The notes: generated by a model from the letters alone, not told the origin. A DNA stretch of 64,000 nucleotides from Lamellibrachia columna (GCA_963662155.1 OY759269.1:4059598-4123597), one strand, 5' to 3'; shown: positions 10,926 to 22,275, counted from the stretch's first letter. Numbers and translations are program-made.

Positions 10926-11569
10926 GAGACACCTACGACCGTCCTGTCGGGATGAAGGTGAAGTTGATTTGTTCTTGGACTACGACTCGAAGTAAACCCA
11001 CATTTAAAAGCTTTGCTGTTTGGCTGCTGCTCGCAGTTGATGCACAACCCTTGTTTCTCGAATAGATGACCAATAACATGATTCATAAATCATCGGTTTA
11101 AAGCAGTGCCACAAGGATATTGAATGCTTCGTGTTTGCGATATATTTCTATGCAGATTTCCTCCTGATTTTTAAGTTATTTTGCCGATTTGTTTTCAGGA
11201 ATTCATGCTGCCTTCATTTTCATGAGTACAGCAAAATGTTATAATAATAACAATATACTGTGAGGTGTCGACAGCAATTGAGGCGATTATGTTGATGGTG
11301 TTAATACACAATACCATCTCGTCTGAATAGAACATAAAATGGAGATATAATAGATAGTTGTAATATTGTTTCATATCATCAGTCGTAACATGAGGCTAGC
11401 CGGAGGAAACCACACTAAACACAGTAAATATTGTTTTAATTAAACAAACGAATTTAGTCAATATCTACCATAATCTAGTGTTCCGGAGGACTGGTCCCAT
11501 GAACGTTGCTTAAAAGGTCGGTTGATGCTATGCAGAATTCAGACCGAAATAGTAAGCTAAGAATGCTCA
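10926..11569. other. no gene recognised
   Basis: AT-rich sequence without a supported exon, RNA or repeat. Confidence 0.5.
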
Positions 11570-12010
11570 CCCTGGTATTTTCTAATAACTAAACTCAAGC
11601 CTCAGTACAATTGAAGACGGTGCTATTTCAAACGTGCTATGGGACGATCTCACTTAGTTTATCAGACAGTGTAATTTCTCCGCATCATTTAAAACAGTAT
11701 TTAAATTTTTTTTCATTCAAAACTGCATATATAGAAAACTGTGTTGTAATGTAAAGCACTATGAAAAAACCAAAGGACTGTTGTTGCATATATTATAATG
11801 GTTGTTGTTGTAATGTTGGTTGTGGTTGAGGAAATATTGGGTGTGGTTGTGTTGGTTGTGGTGGTGTTGGTTTTGGTGTTATAAGGGTTATAGTTGGTGA
11901 CGTTGGTGACGGTGTTGGTAATGGTGTTGGTGACGGTGTTGGTAATGGTGTTGGTTGTCGTTGAATAACCGCAATTGTAGTATTACTGGTAGAAAGGAAG
12001 ATATAGTAAT
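11570..12010 (+). pseudogene. L2-like LINE 3' fragment followed by TGG-rich block
   Basis: 'GCTATGGGACGATCTC' followed by 'ACAGTATTTAAATT' is a weaker copy of the A-P-x-x-W-x-D-L block seen at 3850 and 12810. The GTT/GGT-rich block at 11790-12010 follows, as in the other two copies. Confidence 0.5.
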
Positions 12011-12019
12011 ATTTCATTA

Positions 12020-12305
12020 CATATAGTAGAAATCATGCATAACTAGAGCTAACACTTGTGGAAGCAAATGTAGAAGACGGGCTAACCGCGGTAGTAACTT
12101 GTGATTTATTGTGACAATATGGATGGTCACCACGCCAAACATGTAATGTGTATATTTGGATAATGTGGACGGAGTCACATAGTTGTGGGGATTTTCCTCG
12201 TGATTTCCTCAGCACTATTTCTTTACGATCCACAAGTAATATTCTCTACAGGATCAATATACTGTAACATTTAACTTGTCACATTTGAGACGTGTACATG
12301 GACTC
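12020..12305. other. no gene recognised
   Basis: Unique-looking spacer with no supported feature. Confidence 0.5.
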
Positions 12306-12309
12306 TGTA

Positions 12310-14700
12310 ACTATGCAAAATACTTGACAACGTTTCCAACCACAAAAACCTCCATTACTATCATGCTGAACAGCCAGAACCTTTAGGAAGTAGACTGTTT
12401 CAAATATAATGGGCCTACCTTAAACAAAGGTGGCATCTCAACAAAGGAAATAAAAATAAAGATAGTAGTGGATATGTCTGGTATACTTAACATCGTCAGG
12501 GAGAACAGAGATATCAGCTTTCAAACCGAACTTAATCGATACAAAGCACTAATAAGCTAAGTATGATCACCCTTGTCATTTCTAATATCTCAGCACGATA
12601 TTAGTTTCTTCTTGATCCGTTTTTTTTAGATATTCTCTTTTGTAGAATATAGTTGGCACTCCACAGATTTGGACCGCGCTGCATAACCGGACGGAGTAGC
12701 AACCCAAACGCTCGTTACTATCAGATTATGCGGATTTCTTGACGGTGAACAGTAAACGCCCTAGAAAAGGTGGCGACCGTGCCTTCTGTAAAGCGGCCCA
12801 TGTGCCGTGGAACGATCTCCCTCAGTATACTAGACACTGTACTATCACCGCATCTTTTAAAACCGCTCTGAATACACACCTTTTCAAAACTGCATATATT
12901 AAATAGTTGAGGACTCTATCGACAGAGAACTGTGTTGTAATGTAAAGCGCTTTGAACATGCAAAATAACTGAAACAGCACTATACAAGACTTCACCATTA
13001 TTGTTATTAATTGTAATATGCTCAATGGAAAGTTTCCATAGTTGCGTGTCTTTTAAGGCAGACTTATTATTAATTATTTTACTGTCCATGCGGTAACGCC
13101 CAGCCGCCTATGGCTGGGCCACACAAAGGTTTTTGTGCAGCTTGTATTCAACGCTAGGACAAAGGCAGACACGCCATACGCAGAAGTTTCTTGGCGATGT
13201 TCACACAAGGAGTGTGGCAGGGCAACGACATCGGCCGGTGGAAAGGGATAAATATATACTATGCAGCATTACTTATCTTAACTATACTTTATTATTGATT
13301 ATAAAACGAGTACTTGCGTTGTGATCACTGAGACGTTGTTGCCTATGATTTAACGGTGGTTTTGGAAGTGTTGGGTGTGGAGGTTTTGGTTGTGGTGGTG
13401 GACGTTGTGATGTTACAGTTGTTGTTGGTGGTACCTGTGTCAGTGGTGATGGTGTTGGTAAGGATGGTGGTGGTGGTCTTGTAACTGTAATAGCAGTAAT
13501 AAATGTAGTAAATAATTCATCAGGTTTGTTATGGCGTAGTGGTTTGAAACTACATTTCACCTTACCAGTGTATGTAAAAAGGGACTTCTCGCATGCATTT
13601 GTAGCAATCCTAGTATGTCGTGTAACGATTACCCCGATACTGTCTCAGTGCGTTGATCGACCCAAAGCAAATTACATAATGAATCGTACTAAAGTATCCA
13701 GGAAGAAATAACGCATTTGGGCATTCTTGTAAAATACGTCTTTAATGTTTTTTTATTGGCAGTGGTGTGTGGCTTACCGACATTTTTTATAGGTCCAAAT
13801 CTTCATAGATTATCCGCTTTGTATTTCAAACGAACAAAGTATCTCATTAAATATCATAATGACCCAGACATAATTTGCTATTTTTGATCAGCAACTCTTC
13901 CACTGTTTGATTTGGAATATTACAATTATATTAAATTGATTAAACTAACCGGAACTTAATTTATGTTTAAAAAATTGGATACATTATACTACGTAACACC
14001 TGTGCTTAAAGTTACGTTATATTGGGGTGTGCATGCCAAGCCGTTTACCTTCTATCACAGTATTCAAATAAAGGTAGTTAAAAACGTTAATTGCCCAACA
14101 TCCGTTAGTGGCCATATTTTTTCATGCAGCTCACTGTAGACTGTTTTCATCGCACATTCATTGTACGTCTAACGACACCCTGAGGTTGGGTTTTGTGTTC
14201 TCTGTTTTATGGTAAAAACAGCACTTGGAAAAAAGAAAAATTTTGTACCGCCATTTTCTCGTCGTGGTGATCTACTTTTTATTGATGACATCTATATTGC
14301 TTGAAGTTCTTTGTGTTTAAAACCTCGTAAATGACGTCAATGTTCAACGAATAGAAAACAAAGACTTCGGTCGGCGGTGGCACGGACGACATCGTAGCTG
14401 AGACTTCGTGTTCTTAACATGCGATAGTGAAGCACGCAAACTGGGAAAGTCAGCGCTAAAAAGCGTGCACTGTTCAGAAAGTGTCGAGAAAAACATAAAT
14501 CATGTTTTACTTTCGTAGATTGGCACATTACCTCGGAGAGAACACGTAATTCATCAGGTATTGTGGTGTGCTGAGGTGAAAAACTACTTTTTAACTTAAC
14601 GGTGTAATTAAAAAATGGACTTCTCGCATACATTCGTAGCGATGCTAGTATGTTTTGATGCGATTACGTCGGTACTGTCTAAATGCACAGTGAAGCACGC
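12310..14700 (+). repeat. 2.3-kb segmental duplication, copy 2
   Basis: Partner of 3370-5700 with the same series of fragments. The L2-like 3' end is at 12690-12960 and the TGG-rich block at 13330-13500. A decayed signal-peptide segment is at about 13590-13650 ('RDFSHAFVAILVCRVTIT', again with ATG changed to AGG). Small indels distinguish the copies. Confidence 0.85.
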
Positions 14701-15245
14701 AAACAGGGAAAGTCTGCTCTAAAGAGCGTGCATTGTTCGCCGTTTTCGTGGATGGATGCCTTTTTGGAGCTTTTATGTTTTAATTTATTTCAATATTTCG
14801 CACTTTACAGTGATATATGTTTTAATGCATGAAACTGTCCCTTGTTCCCCTCAAGAAACGATGTAATGTAATCGTTTTCTCAAATATTTATCAATCCTGA
14901 TTGACAGTAAGCCTCCGTCTAACATTGAACGAATTGTCTGGCTTTGTTGACTTGTCTCTTTTGTCCTGTCATCTATATCAGATTAATCGATCCGTCATAT
15001 CGTGCAGGAACGGATAACTAATAACAGTGGAATCGTTTGTCTTGTTTTAAAGTCCAACAATCTCTTTGCTTGCCTGTAATTTCATCAAATTCGCTTTAGC
15101 CGATGTTTATCCCGCTTCTTTTTATTAAATCCTTCAAATCCTCAATATGCTGACATTCGAATTTCAAACTATTTCGCAAAACACCTTGGTAATGAGATAT
15201 ATGTTCTCTGAAATGTTAAGAAAAACAGTTAGGTACATAAAAAAG
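14270..15245 (+). repeat. module M, copy 4
   Basis: The most complete unexpanded copy besides copy 1. It starts 'TGATGACATCTATATTGC' and ends 'GGTACATAAAAAAGATACTA', where a CGTG microsatellite replaces the copy-1 continuation. Confidence 0.75.
14615..14722 (+). CDS. short signal-peptide-like ORF in module M copy 4 (hypothetical)
   Basis: Thirty-five codons, beginning 'MDFSHTFVAMLVCFDAITSV' and ending 'HANRESLL', the same length and C-terminus as the ORF at 1170. A single acidic residue (Asp) falls inside the hydrophobic core here, which would weaken it as a signal peptide. It is preceded by the same A-rich leader. The GTATGT after codon 11 is kept, so a spliced first exon is an alternative. 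I see no transcription or mature-peptide evidence. Confidence 0.25.
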   Translation: MDFSHTFVAMLVCFDAITSVLSKCTVKHANRESLL

Positions 15246-15270
15246 ATACTAAGCATCATACAACATCTTG

Positions 15271-15272
<2 letters not shown>

Positions 15273-15349
<77 letters not shown>

Positions 15350-15352
15350 AGT
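15273..15352. repeat. (CGTG)n microsatellite
   Basis: About 20 uninterrupted tetranucleotides. The Arg/Ala/Cys/Val frames through it are artefacts. Confidence 0.95.
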
Positions 15353-15639
15353 GGTTTAGTTATGAGCGAAATTCTATCATTACATGTAACCCTAAATTTC
15401 GATCGATGTTGTTTTGTCGACAACAGGAAAGTGGTATTACTATGAATACCAAAGTCTCAAGTCTCAAGTGGTTTACTCCAAACAGCCCAAACTTGGGCTA
15501 ACGCAGGAGTTTGTGGTGGACTGTGTGCATGCGCTGTGGGTGGTACATTCGAATAAAAGACTAGTATCATTAATGTTGCTGAAATGGTTTTATCTGATAG
15601 TTTTATTTATTTTATGTATAGGATGTTAAACGAAATTTT
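15353..15639. other. 'GACTTG' repeat fragment and spacer
   Basis: 'TTTCGATCGATGTTGTTTTG' and 'CAAAGTCTCAAGTCTCAAGT' place 15380-15480 in the dispersed repeat also seen at 2.0 and 33.8 kb. The remainder is unassigned. Confidence 0.45.
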
Positions 15640-16103
15640 TTAATAGGTTGGTTATGTGTATGGACACTGTCGCTGCCTTGCCACATGCACACATAGACAG
15701 TCTCCATACCCACACCATGGATCAGTTTACGCTGAGCAGTGTGTTTTAAAGGCAGTTTAGGTGAGGTGTGGTGAAAGGGAGTTCCATAATAGCTTCTTGA
15801 AATGATTTTGGGTTTTTATGTTGGTAATTTTTGGTGGAATCATATTCCGTATGCGAATGGCTCTGAGATAAAATGAAAAGACCATTGCATTTATATGACA
15901 CCTGGGGGCTATGTATTGTCCACGGGTTCGAGAGCGGGTTAGTAGGCCTGGAGGGGGGGGGGGTGATTTCAATAATGTTGTTTAGAATTTTGTAGAAGGT
16001 TGTGGCTTGTTTAATAATGCGTCTTCGTTCGAGGGTTGGCCATCCAAGGGCAGTAATTAGATCTGCTGGATTTGTGTTCCGTCTGTAATAATTTTTAACA
16101 AAT

Positions 16104-16232
16104 CAAATAACTTTCATTTTACATATCCAAGGTATGTTTAGTTTACCTGGTAGAGGCTTTCATCAACGTGTCACGTTGATTTCATCAGTACCTATGACGC
16201 TTGATGACGTCATCGTACACGTGAGGCAGTTC
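16104..16232 (+). repeat. Penelope inverted arm, left
   Basis: 129 bp, exact reverse complement of 16445-16573 by my reading. It includes 'TTTCATCAACGTGTCACG'. Confidence 0.9.
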
Positions 16233-16412
16233 ATAATTGCCCTCGTCTCTGTTGATGGGTGTTGTAGTTTTTCTGATCCAGATGGCTTCTTTGATGTGCC
16301 GGATTCTTCGGTTGGGTTCCTTGTCTACAATGTTCACTCCCTCCCAGTCTATGATGTGGTTTTCAGTTGTCGCATGGTCTGTAAGGGCGGATTTATTGAT
16401 GGTAGACATCAA
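16185..16412 (-). pseudogene. GIY-YIG endonuclease C-terminal fragment (Penelope-like)
   Basis: The minus frame contains 'SALTDHATTENHIIDWEGV', 'IRHIKEAIWIRK' and 'INRDEGNYELPHVYDD'. These are the last motifs of the Penelope GIY-YIG nuclease (H-x-I-D-W, K-E-A-I-x-I-R-K, N-R-D-E-G). The catalytic GIY-YIG motif itself and the RT are absent, so it cannot move on its own. The C-terminal end lies inside the left inverted arm, so the same coding bases appear again, inverted, at 16445-16500. Confidence 0.85.
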
Positions 16413-16444
16413 TCTTTTTTTCCCGCTCCTTGTGTATTTATCTT

Positions 16445-16573
16445 GAACTGCCTCACGTGTACGATGACGTCATCAAGCGTCATAGGTACTGATGAAATCA
16501 ACGTGACACGTTGATGAAAGCCTCTACCAGGTAAACTAAACATACCTTGGATATGTAAAATGAAAGTTATTTG
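16445..16573 (-). repeat. Penelope inverted arm, right
   Basis: Partner of 16104-16232. The perfect match implies a recent insertion or recent arm conversion. Confidence 0.9.
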
Positions 16574-19244
16574 ATTTGAAAATGAACTATCCTGAAGAAT
16601 GTTCAGTAATTTTTAACAAATATGGCAGCAGAGTGTTGCACTCTTTCAAGGCTTTTAATTTGTGAAAAGGTGTGGGGATTCCATATGGGTGAAGAGTACT
16701 CGAGTTTTGGCCGGATTAGCATGTTGTAGGCTGTTTGTTTAACTTCGGGTTTACATGGGCCAAGAGTTCGTTTAATCATGCCTAAACATTTCGAAGATTT
16801 TGAAGTTATGTCAGTGACGTGATTTGTCCAGGTTAATTTGGAATCCAATTTTACTCCGAGATATGAGTGGCTGGATACAGTGGATAATGGCTGGCCAAAA
16901 AACGAGTACTTGTGTGTGCTGGGTTTAGTTTTGTTTGTTATTGGAAGGTGGACACATTTAGATACATTAAATTCCATTTGCCATTTGTCTGACCATGTTT
17001 TTTAGTTGGCTTAGGTCAGTTTAGAGAATTTCGTGGTCGGTTTTGGAAGAAATTTTACGATATATAATACTATCATCTGCAAAAAGGCGTATAGAAGATT
17101 TGATATTCCCATTTATGTCATTTATGTAGAGTAAGAAGAGGACAGGTCCTAGAACTGAACCCTGTGGGACACCAGATGTGACATCTGTGATGTCCGACAG
17201 GACACCGTTAACTGAGACTCTCTGCTTGCGGTTGGATAGAAAAGATTTGATCCAATTTTGAGTGTTTCCAGTGATTCCGTAGGAAGTCAATTTTGATAGA
17301 AGGCGTAGGTGAGGCACTTTGTCGAAGGCTTTGGCAAAGTCAAGCAGGATTGCGTCAATTTGGGTCTTGTTGTCCATAGCAGTCATCCAGTCGTGGACTG
17401 TCTTAATGAGTTGAGATTCACAAGACAATCCCGACTGGAATCCGTGTTGGGAGTGGAGAATGATGTTATGCTTGTGCAGGTGTTTCCACATGTTGCTTAG
17501 GATGATATGTTCCATTACTTTACAGAGGATGCAGGTTAGTGATATGGGTCTGTAGTTAGCCGGGTCAGATTTGTGGCTCTTTTTGTGTATAGGAGTTACT
17601 AATGCTTGTAGCCAGTCGTTAGGAAGTTTACCTGTGTTGTATGACTGTTGGAAAAAATTGTGATGATGGGAGCTATCTGCTTTGCAGTTTCTTTAAGGAC
17701 TCTGGCTGGGAGTTCGTCTGGGCCTGTAGCTTTGTTCTGGTTTAGATTTTCCAGCTGCTTTATTACGCCATCTATGCCAATTTCGAGAAGGGGGATGTTG
17801 GGGGTAAGTAGAGGGGGCTATTTGGGGGATGGGGTGCTTTTCTTGGGTAAATACAGAGCTAAATTGGTTGTTTAGGGCATTTGCTTTATCTCGATCATTA
17901 ATTATTGGTTGGTCGTTTACTCGAAGTGTGGGAATGCCAATGTTTTCTCGTTTATTTGCCTTAATAAATGACCAGAATCGTTTTGGAATAGTTTTCAGGC
18001 TGTCTCCAATGTGGTTGTTAACATAGTCTTTGTAGGATTTTGCTAATGCTTTAGTAGCTTGCTTTCGGAGTTCCTTAAATTTTTCCCAGTCACTGTTTAG
18101 TCCAGTTTGCTTTGCCTTTTTGTGGCTTTTGTTTCGTCTTCTCTGCATTCTAATTAGTTCACGTGTTATCCAGGGGAGGTGGGTTTTAGCTTTTGTGTAT
18201 CGTCTAGGTATGTTATTGTTAATCAAGGTAGTCAGACGTTCACGGAAAAAGGTCCAGTTTATGTCTATATCCTGTAAGTTGGGGTCCATGTCGAAGTACT
18301 CAAGATTTAGTTTGTCTATGTCGTCTTTGAGTTGGTCCCAGTCTGCTGATTTGTAACTATAAACTTTGTGGGGGGGTTTCTTGTTGCGAACTGGGTTTAA
18401 GTTGACATCGAAGGTCACGGATTCGTGATCGCTCATACCAGGAGTGGTATGGGTGTTGATGATAATGGAGGGATTTGAGGTGAGTATGAGGTCAAGAATG
18501 TTGCCGGAAGCGATACGTGTGGAGTCGTTTACCATGTTTTGCAGTCCAAAGTCGTTAGTTATTTCTAGTAGTTTGCTATGCTTGCTAGCAGTGCTGTTAT
18601 TAATGGTCTGGTGATTTGTCCAGTTGATATCAGGGAGGTTAAAATCTCCAGCTATGACTACATTAGGGGGAGTTTTTTGTGATATATATAGTTTAGTTAG
18701 GGAGTCATGGAGAGCTTCAAGGGATTGGAGGTGGTCATTTGGAGGTCGATAATAAGATGCAAAGTATATGCATTTGTTTCGTGCAAAGTGAATTTTTTAC
18801 CAAATTATTTCACAATTCGAGTTTAAATTTTTAGGGGTTCAGCTACAATGTTGTCACGGACTCCACTGCCATGGACATTCCTGTCCTTTCTGATGGCCTC
18901 ATAGTTGGGTGGTAGGAAAGAGTATGTAGCATAGTTTGCATCTAATTTAGTTTCAACTAGAAATATGATATCTGGGTTATTATATTGAATAGTTGCCTTT
19001 AGTTCGATTGCTTTTTCTATGCTCTTAACTCTGTTGGTGTTTATAAACATTCCTTTAAGTGGGTTTCCTTGTGACGTTCGGGGGTTGAAGTGTTTTTGGG
19101 GTTTGGGGCGAAAATTAAGCCTGCATTTTGTGATGTGTGGAGTGTTGGGGTTCTAAGCGTAGAGCTGTCAGACTGGGTGTTGGTAGAATTGGATTGCTCA
19201 TTTCTAGATGGAGAAGTGGTAATATTTGGAATTGGGCGCCCATA

Positions 19245-19271
19245 TGGGCCAGGGTTTGGGTGGATGTCGCC
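19245..19271 (-). other. 2A-like motif GDIHPNPGP
   Basis: Nine residues ending N-P-G-P directly after a hydrophobic stretch ('LSRLIALS'). The canonical ribosome-skipping signature is D-V/I-E-x-N-P-G-P; here the Glu is His. 2A-like sequences at the N-terminus of LINE proteins are known from several marine invertebrates. Whether this variant skips is unknown. Confidence 0.7.
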
Positions 19272-19690
19272 TGAGAGTGCGATCAGTCTGCTGAGGTACA
19301 AATGTGTAACAATGTCTGATTTGAATTTGATTTTGGGTGGGAATATAATTCGGGGTTTCAAAGTTAGGGCATACTATTTCGGTTTAATTTTGAGATTTGA
19401 TCGAGATACGCGTTGACATGTTCCAATGATCGTTGCTATTAGGAGAATGACGGTGATAATTTGCGTTAGTCCAAGATTCATCCGTGTGGAGTGCGAGACT
19501 AGGTGAGGCGAATATTTCCTAAAGGGACATCTGAATTGGGATACATTTTGTAGCATGGTTTTCTGAAAGTTAGATCCAAATGCAAACAGTGGCGACTTGA
19601 AGAAAAGTAAGCTTACTAATGAAATGCTTAGTGATAAAATGAAAAGAACTCACCCGGACGGCGCCGGCAGTGGAAGTCCGCCATCTTGGA

Positions 19691-20149
19691 AATTTTGGTT
19701 CATGTGTTGCGGTAAAGGGTGTTGTTATGATTAATTGCGTTTGTTGTCATTTGGTTTGTCTGGTTCTGCGTGATTAGTGGATTATGTTGAGTTGTTGTAC
19801 CAGTTGTGGTCATTCGTTGTTGGTGAACATGTTATGTTGGTGAAATGTGTGGAGCGATGTAACGGACTCGTACCACCCCGACGCATGCGCACACCGTTTG
19901 AATAAAATTCGCTTGCACAGTTGTCTCGCTTTTTATCGGAATGGATAAAAACGCTAGACTTGACTTGCGCAATAGTAGCATGGGACTTGACTGCTTCGTA
20001 TAAGACAACGACTTGATACTTGACTTGAATTTGCATCCTACGCTATGAATCTAATCAAACATTACAAAAACATCAGCCTCACTAGTCACCCAAGCAAGAT
20101 TGTGCCACGAGACTTCTTAAATAGACTGAAGGAAAATCAGAAGAAATAC
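19691..20149. other. spacer with 'GACTTG' repeat at 19930-20035
   Basis: 'CTAGACTTGACTTGCGCAAT' and 'GACTTGACTTGAATTTGCAT' match the repeat at 2120-2215. No gene seen elsewhere in the stretch. Confidence 0.5.
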
Positions 20150-21245
20150 TGGCTGAAGGAAAAGCAATATTTGTGGCCGGCAAAAGCACCACTGAGCAGA
20201 TCTTCAATGTAAGACTGATAATATAAAAAACATATGCTTATCCAAAGAGACATGATCCACAATTTCACTGACTTGACGAACGCGTTTTACCGTATCTGAC
20301 ACGATGGCTTATGTCAAGAAACTACAATTTCGACAAAGATTTCATATAAGTGACACAGGCACTGAACGCCAACTCAAACAGTACTGTACTTCTCAACAAT
20401 CAACTTGGATAGATTTTCAGGAAAACTGTACGGCTCGTCAGGGGTGCACACTCGTGTCTGTTCTCTTCGGCATATTCGTCTAGAATATCATGCAGGAGAC
20501 CCTCCAATTCTTCCACACCTCCAAATCTATTGGTGGAAGGCCAATTTGTAATCTTCGTTTTGTGGACGATATTAACTTAATGGGTGGCAGCGAGAACGAA
20601 CTTCAGGACCTCTCTACCACAGTGGAATAATAGGAAACAGCTAATTGGATGGAAATTAGCTCAGAGGAATGCAAAGTACTTGACAACGGTTCCAACCAGA
20701 ACACACTTATTAACATCATGGTGAACCTTTAGGAAGTAGACAGTTTCAAATATATTGGGCCTAACTTAGGCAAAGGAAATCAGAATAATTATAGCAGTGG
20801 CTATGTCTTGTATGCCAAGAGTTAATATCATCAGGAAGAACATAGACATCGAATTCCATACCAAGCTTAATCTCTACAGAGCACTGGCTGTACCAAATCT
20901 CCTCTACGTGTGCAACAGCTGGATTCTAACAAAAGGGACAGGGAGATACGTACACGCATTTGAAAAGAAATGATTCAGGAGACTCCTCCGTATTTCGTAT
21001 TCTGGACACAAAACAAACGAAAATGCGAGACAACGGGTGGACCCCCCTCGCTGGAAAGTAAGAAACTTTGTTGGCAATAGTGAAACGACGAAAGTTCTCC
21101 TTGTTTCGCCACATCTCCCGACACAACACCATTTCAAAAAACCACCCTTCAGGTCACCCTGGAGGGCAAGAGAAGACACCCTGGAGGGCAAGAGAAGACG
21201 GGGCCGCTAGAGAAAAAACTTACTACAAGAATTGACACATCGAGA
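20150..21245 (+). pseudogene. RT-B LINE reverse transcriptase pseudogene
   Basis: The longest RT-B copy. Scattered over three frames are 'NYNFDKDFI', 'NSNSTVLLNNQLG', 'QETLQFFHT'-like, 'SENELQDL', 'EISSEECKVL', 'NIDIEFHTKLNLYRALAV' and 'MKRRKFSLFRHISR'. These run from RT palm through the thumb to the post-RT W-F-G-H region. The catalytic box reads 'FVDDIN' instead of FADD. There are many stops and shifts, and it is not functional. Near 21172 the phrase 'CACCCTGGAGGGCAAGAGAA' is tandemly duplicated. Confidence 0.75.
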
Positions 21246-21865
21246 CCCATCACTACACTAGTTATGAGTTATGAGTTTATTGAACGTAAGTTTTGATGAA
21301 TATTTTGACCCACAATTTGAGTAGAAAATTAAAACGAACTACCGGGCGATAAAAGGCATGCCGCCAAATAATCGAAAATTCGATACCCATTTGGGTTCGC
21401 AGACGTCCGTCATACATGTACATCGTCATGATGACAGCGTCACACTCCAGTGGCTTCTTTCGGCATTGACATGTTTGAAGGCTCGCCGAAGTCGAAAGTC
21501 TGACATTTCTTTTCACAACGTCCTCTTGTGGAACTACTCAATCGTTATATCCTGGCCGCGGTCGTTGTGGTTCGTATCTATTTTATTCTTCACATTACCG
21601 TAATAATGTTCTCTTCGTTATCGCCGAGTGAGAAACATTACAGACAACCGAACGCTGATGCACAATACCTATGATAACTTGAACGTTATTGTAATTAAGA
21701 AACGGAATGGCCTAATCGTGGCGTTACTGTTTACATAGTCTCCATGTGATGTTATTAATCAGCGGTGTGTTGCGTTGTTCCGATTGAATGTAATGACTAG
21801 ATATAAAACAGATAAGTAACCTTTGCCACAGGATGTAGTCTTAGTGTGAGAGGTGCTAGGGCTGA
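21246..21865. other. no gene recognised
   Basis: Possibly 5' sequence of the Cys-rich candidate that follows, but I see no signal-peptide exon here. Confidence 0.4.
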
Positions 21866-21868
21866 CAG

Positions 21869-22018
21869 TCGACCGTGTGCAACGGTTGCGGCAGCTACGT
21901 TATGTGCAAGTACGGACGTCCCCTTCGCTACAAGCGATGCCCCTGGTACAGATGCAACTATGACTGCAGACGCCATCGCTGTGTCAGCTCGTGCAACAAC
22001 TGCTGTGGTACGCAATAA
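21869..22018 (+). CDS. possible exon of a small secreted Cys-rich peptide
   Basis: After an in-frame stop and a possible acceptor (CTGACAG) the frame encodes 49 residues with ten cysteines, spaced C-x2-C-x5-C-x10-C-x4-C-x3-C-x4-C-x3-C-x2-C-C. It is rich in Arg, Tyr and Asn, with segments such as 'KRCPWYRCNYDC'. This composition is typical of disulfide-stabilised secreted peptides (defence, neuroactive or matrix); the family is not recognised. The frame can stop at 22018, or splice at TGTG|GTACGC into the open exon at 22497 in matching phase. Against it: the acceptor has a poor pyrimidine tract. A better acceptor at 21830 would instead open an Ala/Thr-rich frame over the same DNA. Confidence 0.35.
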   Translation, partial: STVCNGCGSYVMCKYGRPLRYKRCPWYRCNYDCRRHRCVSSCNNCCGTQ

Positions 22019-22041
22019 GCATACACCAAAAAGTCAACTTT

Positions 22042-22275
22042 AATGTACTGTGTTAGTCGTCATCGTATGAGGTTATCATTTCCATCACATAAGCAGTTCT
22101 CGTCCTAAATATGATGAAAACAGATTAGTTGATACAACCACGTCTATTTTTGTGGTATTCATTCAACGTTATTCCGAGTACAATTATTTGTCTCCTATTG
22201 TACGTCGCCGTCTTCTGATGTTATCAGTACCATCACATGGACATTTGTCGCCCTAATTATGATGGAAATACATGC
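22042..22275 (+). repeat. short direct duplication
   Basis: About 80 bp ('CATCACATAAGCAGTTCTCG' near 22083 and 'CATCACATGGACATTTGTCG' near 22232) repeated once with about 75% identity. No function seen. Confidence 0.45.

Larger units (their letters stand above)
16104..16606 (-). mobile_element. Penelope-like element fragment with inverted arms, inserted in LINE-C
   Basis: A 503-bp insert flanked by a 15-bp direct repeat ('TAATTTTTAACAAAT', 16089-16103 and 16607-16621), the target duplication of LINE-C coding sequence. Inside are two identical 129-bp inverted arms (16104-16232 and 16445-16573), a short coding core and about 33 unpaired bases at the right end. Inverted terminal pieces are a known feature of Penelope-like insertions. 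Confidence 0.85.
15757..19556 (-). pseudogene. LINE-C polyprotein (EEP endonuclease plus reverse transcriptase), broken
   Basis: From the N-terminus (19556): 'LTQIITVILLIATII' hydrophobic segment, in-frame TAG at 19374-19376, 2A-like motif at 19245-19271, then a one-base frameshift near 19045. The EEP domain starts 'MFINTNRVKSIEKAIELK' and includes 'FLVETKLD', 'VIAGDFNLPDINW' (about 18640) and 'GMSDHESV' (about 18440), the catalytic E, D-N and S-D-H signatures. A frameshift near 17790 precedes the RT, which has 'ANYRPISLT', 'LLDFAKAFDKVPH', '[13 protein letters not shown]' and 'LFADDSIIY', so the RT catalytic Asp residues are still present. The C-terminal part (15757-15972) is separated by the Penelope insertion. 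CR1/L2 clade is inferred from motif wording. Confidence 0.85.
15640..19690 (-). mobile_element. LINE-C: CR1/L2-type retrotransposon with 2A-like motif, interrupted
   Basis: Decayed non-LTR retrotransposon read on the minus strand. In order it has a hydrophobic N-terminus, a 2A-like motif, an endonuclease (EEP) domain, reverse transcriptase and a C-terminal region ending at 15757. A 503-bp Penelope piece is inserted near the C-terminus. The 5' end is estimated near the GC-rich 'GGACGGCGCCGGCAGTGG' at 19655 and the 3' end near 15640. Both ends are inferred, since no target duplication was found. Confidence 0.85.

Noticed and set aside
16134..16514. 126-codon plus-strand frame
   Set aside because: Antisense of the Penelope GIY-YIG core and its inverted arms.
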